A program made the position numbers and the translations under genes. Below, one piece after another: positions 5,655 to 7,758 of a stretch of 7,758 bases of DNA (positions are counted from its first letter, which is position 1; every line of letters starts with the position of its first letter). The notes under the pieces were generated by a model that saw nothing but the letters and a program-made list of their open reading frames with translations, searched no databases and was not told the DNA's origin. Source of the DNA: an uncultured Actinomycetes bacterium (GTDB lineage Bacteria > Actinomycetota > Actinomycetes > Nanopelagicales > Nanopelagicaceae). The DNA lies in NCBI GenBank assembly GCA_903897155.1, contig CAIUAO010000014.1, positions 1 through 7,758 on the forward strand, written 5' to 3'.

Positions 5655-7088
5655 ATGTTTAAGAATTCATCTGAAATTTTTGCTTTCATCAAGAAAGAAG
5701 ATGTGAAGCTTGTTGATATCCGCTTCATTGATCTGCCAGGTGTTCAGCAACACTTTAACGTTCCAGTTGAGTCATTTGATGAAGCAGTCTTCACTGATGG
5801 CTTGATGTTCGATGGTTCATCGATCCGTGGATTCCAAGCTATTCACGAATCAGATATGAAGCTTCTGCCAATCCCAAGCAGCGCATTCGTAGATCCATTC
5901 CGCAAGGAAAAGACACTTGTCATTAACTTCTCAGTTCACAACCCAATCGATGACTCTCCATATAGCCGCGACCCACGTGGTGTTGTTGCTAAGGCAGTTG
6001 AATATTTAAAGTCAACCGGTATCGCTGACACAGCATTCTTTGCTCCAGAAGCAGAGTTCTATGTCTTTGATGAAGTGAACTTCGCAACTTCTCAGAACTC
6101 TTCTCACCACTTCATCGATTCAGTAGAAGGCGCTTGGAATACCGGCCTTGATATGGAATCAGATGGTTCACCTAACCGTGGTTACAAGACCCGCTACAAG
6201 GGTGGATATTTCCCAGTATCACCAACAGATCAACTCGCTGACATCCGCGATGCGATGGTTATGGCACTTGGCAAGGTTGGACTACTTGTTGAGCGCTCAC
6301 ACCACGAAGTTGGTACAGCTGGTCAGATGGAAATTAACTATCGTTTCAGCGACATTCTTCAAGCCGGCGATGATGTCATGAAGTTCAAATACATCATTAA
6401 AAATGTAGCTTGGGAAAATGGCAAGACCGCAACATTTATGCCAAAGCCACTCTTTGGTGATAACGGTTCAGGTATGCACGTTCACCAATCATTATGGAAA
6501 GACGGCAAGCCACTGTTCTTCACAGATGGAACATATGGAGATCTTTCAGATATGGCCCGTTGGTATATCGGCGGACTCTTGAAGCACGCTCCATCACTTC
6601 TTGCTTTCACTAACCCAACAGTGAACTCATATCACCGTTTGGTTCCTGGATATGAAGCACCTGTAAACCTCGTGTACTCAGCGCGTAACCGCTCTGCTTG
6701 TATTCGTATTCCAATCACAGGTAAAAATCCAAAGGCAAAGCGCATTGAGTTCCGTTGCCCAGATCCATCATCAAATCCATACCTAGCATTTGCAGCAATG
6801 CTTATGGCTGGTATCGATGGAATTCAGAACAAGATTGAGCCAATGGCTCCAGTCGATGTTGATCTTTACGAGTTGGAAGGCGCAGAAGCTGCAGCTATCC
6901 CACAAGTTCCTGGTTCACTTCCTGAGGTTCTTGATGCTCTTGAAAGCAATCATGACTTCCTTACAAAGGGTGGCGTATTCACACCAGATCTCATTGAAAC
7001 ATGGATCAACTACAAGCGCACAGCAGAAGTTGATTATGTTCGTCTTCGTCCACATCCAGCAGAGTTCGAGCTGTATTACGACATCTAA
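5655..7088 (+). CDS. glnA: Glutamine synthetase type I (GlnA1, GSI-beta-like)
   Basis: ATP-dependent condensation of ammonium with glutamate to glutamine, the main ammonium assimilation step; GSI forms a cytoplasmic dodecamer. 477 residues, the same size as actinobacterial GlnA1. Motifs: beta-grasp N-terminus with DGSSIRGF (Asp53-Phe60) contributing to the active site; metal ligands in PEAEF (Glu132, Glu134); NRGYKTRYKGGYFPV; HHEVGTAGQMEINY; ATP/metal-binding NGSGMHVH (270-277, His275); NPTVNSYHRLVPGYEAP from 320; and the C-terminal RPHPAEFELYYDI. The adenylylation-site Tyr is kept (Tyr405 in DLYELEGAE), but the usual PPEE after it is replaced by EGAE. The Shine-Dalgarno GGGAG (5646-5650) is 4 bases before the ATG, rather close. 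The gene is probably monocistronic, with its own promoter region and a strong terminator. In M. tuberculosis it also follows the lipA block. Confidence 0.97.
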   Translation: MFKNSSEIFAFIKKEDVKLVDIRFIDLPGVQQHFNVPVESFDEAVFTDGLMFDGSSIRGFQAIHESDMKLLPIPSSAFVDPFRKEKTLVINFSVHNPIDDSPYSRDPRGVVAKAVEYLKSTGIADTAFFAPEAEFYVFDEVNFATSQNSSHHFIDSVEGAWNTGLDMESDGSPNRGYKTRYKGGYFPVSPTDQLADIRDAMVMALGKVGLLVERSHHEVGTAGQMEINYRFSDILQAGDDVMKFKYIIKNVAWENGKTATFMPKPLFGDNGSGMHVHQSLWKDGKPLFFTDGTYGDLSDMARWYIGGLLKHAPSLLAFTNPTVNSYHRLVPGYEAPVNLVYSARNRSACIRIPITGKNPKAKRIEFRCPDPSSNPYLAFAAMLMAGIDGIQNKIEPMAPVDVDLYELEGAEAAAIPQVPGSLPEVLDALESNHDFLTKGGVFTPDLIETWINYKRTAEVDYVRLRPHPAEFELYYDI

Positions 7089-7112
7089 GCCTTAACTGCG
7101 GTTCATCCGTCC

Positions 7113-7149
7113 ACAAAAGCTCCTAAGAAATTAGGAGCTTTTGTCTTTC
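7113..7149 (+). terminator. Strong intrinsic terminator after glnA
   Basis: A perfect 14-bp stem (7113-7126 with 7131-7144) closed by a GAAA tetraloop and followed by a pyrimidine-rich tail CTTTCTTCT; the core AGCTCCTAA/TTAGGAGCT arm ends in a TTTTG run. It lies 25 bases after the glnA stop and separates glnA from the ABC-F gene. Confidence 0.93.
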
Positions 7150-7182
7150 TTCTGGTGAGAAAGTGAGTCAGTTAATCTCCAG

Positions 7183-7188
7183 TAAGAT
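7183..7188 (+). promoter_or_regulatory. Putative -10 box of a leaderless ABC-F transcript
   Basis: TAAGAT lies 6 bases before the GTG at 7195, and no Shine-Dalgarno is seen between them. Because a strong terminator ends glnA just upstream, this gene needs its own promoter in the 7150-7194 stretch, which makes this hexamer the best candidate. A TTAATC-type -35 is not at standard spacing. Confidence 0.52.
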
Positions 7189-7194
7189 CAGTTA

Positions 7195-7758
7195 GTGATT
7201 GCTACCCAGAGTGTTGAACTACGTGCTGGGGCCCGTCTACTCGTAAAAGATGTGACAGTACGCATCAACCATGGCGACCGTATCGGTTTTGTGGGAAGAA
7301 ACGGCGCTGGTAAATCAACCCTTGCAAAAGTATTAGCCGGTGAAGGCTTGCCTGCTGGTGGGCAAGTTCTGCGCACAGGAACGATCGGCTATCTCCCCCA
7401 GGATCCTCGTACGGGTGATCAAGATGAAAGCGTTATTAATCGTATTCTCTCTGCCAGGGGTCTGGATCAAATTGTTAGTCGCATGCGCAAAGCAGAAGAT
7501 GCGATGGCGACTGCTACACCTGAAGAGCTAGAAGATGCGATGGAGAAGTACTCACGCATCAACCAAGAGTTTGATGTTGCCGGCGGATATAGCGCGCAGT
7601 CAGAAGCTGAATCGATCGCCACAAACTTAGGCCTTCCAGAGCGTCTATTTGAAGACACACTCCAAGGTCTTTCGGGTGGTCAAAGACGTCGAGTTGAACT
7701 CGCTCGCCTGCTCTTTAGTGGCGCTGAGACGTTGCTACTCGATGAACCTACAAACCAC
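7195..7758 (+). CDS. ABC-F family ATPase (ribosome-associated type), 3' partial
   Basis: N-terminal 188 residues of an ABC-F protein; the gene runs off the right edge. ABC-F proteins have two ABC domains and no membrane part; they act on the ribosome in translation or in antibiotic resistance. Seen: Walker A GRNGAGKST (34-42), Q-loop region YLPQDP near 70-75, a helical insert rich in charged residues (about 80-130), signature LSGGQRRRVELAR from 159, and Walker B ending in LLLDEPTNH (180-188); the DEPTNH form is characteristic of ABC-F. An in-frame TAA at 7183-7185 leaves the GTG at 7195 as the only reasonable start. The start (ELRAGARLLV, GDRIGFVGRNGAGKST) recalls from memory the actinobacterial group of M. 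tuberculosis Rv1473 rather than EttA. The second ABC domain is not visible, so the subfamily is provisional. Confidence 0.9.
   Translation, partial: MIATQSVELRAGARLLVKDVTVRINHGDRIGFVGRNGAGKSTLAKVLAGEGLPAGGQVLRTGTIGYLPQDPRTGDQDESVINRILSARGLDQIVSRMRKAEDAMATATPEELEDAMEKYSRINQEFDVAGGYSAQSEAESIATNLGLPERLFEDTLQGLSGGQRRRVELARLLFSGAETLLLDEPTNH

Noticed and set aside
1..7758. Mobile elements, CRISPR, tRNA/rRNA, defence or biosynthetic systems
   Set aside because: No terminal inverted repeats, transposase, spaced repeats or RNA gene signatures seen; all major frames belong to known housekeeping or conserved families in conserved order.

Overview
The window carries an ordinary, well-conserved actinobacterial housekeeping block: lipoyl-dependent 2-oxoacid dehydrogenase, lipoic acid synthesis and glutamine synthetase. 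The gene order closely matches, from memory, the Mycobacterium tuberculosis stretch dlaT - Rv2216 - lipB - lipA - Rv2219 - Rv2219A - glnA1. The moderate-to-low GC (roughly mid-40s percent by eye), Ala/Gly-rich proteins, very short or overlapping gene junctions and short intergenic spaces suggest a small-genome, lower-GC actinobacterium, such as the freshwater acI / 'Nanopelagicales' type. That placement is an inference from style and synteny, not a match I could test.

Layout. Positions 1-1242 hold the 3' part of an E2 dihydrolipoamide acyltransferase (5' end outside the window). It is followed on the + strand by a TIGR01777-type SDR epimerase (1248-2144), lipB (2154-2804), lipA (2801-3736), a PlsC-like acyltransferase (3729-4463) and a DUF4191 membrane protein (4456-5115). 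These six genes are separated by at most 9 bases or overlap by 4-8 bases, so they look like one transcription unit. A small RDD-family membrane protein (5119-5481) runs convergently on the - strand. A 173-base divergent region (5482-5654) separates it from glnA (5655-7088). glnA ends at a strong intrinsic terminator (7113-7149). An ABC-F ATPase then starts at 7195 and runs off the right edge.

How it works together. LipB transfers an octanoyl group to the lipoyl-domain lysine of E2 subunits and LipA inserts the two sulfurs, so an E2 substrate is encoded beside the two enzymes that make its cofactor. The acyltransferase, DUF4191 and RDD proteins are membrane-associated companions of unclear link. 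glnA is the ammonium assimilation gene and has its own promoter region with a possible GlnR-type operator, a -10 box, a short upstream ORF and a hairpin next to its ribosome binding site.

The most notable signals are regulatory. Three starts (lipB, the RDD gene, ABC-F) have a TANNNT hexamer exactly six bases before the start codon and no good Shine-Dalgarno, as expected for leaderless transcripts. The glnA tyrosine that GlnE adenylylates in other bacteria is kept, but the following PPEE is replaced by EGAE. I found no mobile element, CRISPR array, tRNA or rRNA, and nothing that I would call a new biological system.
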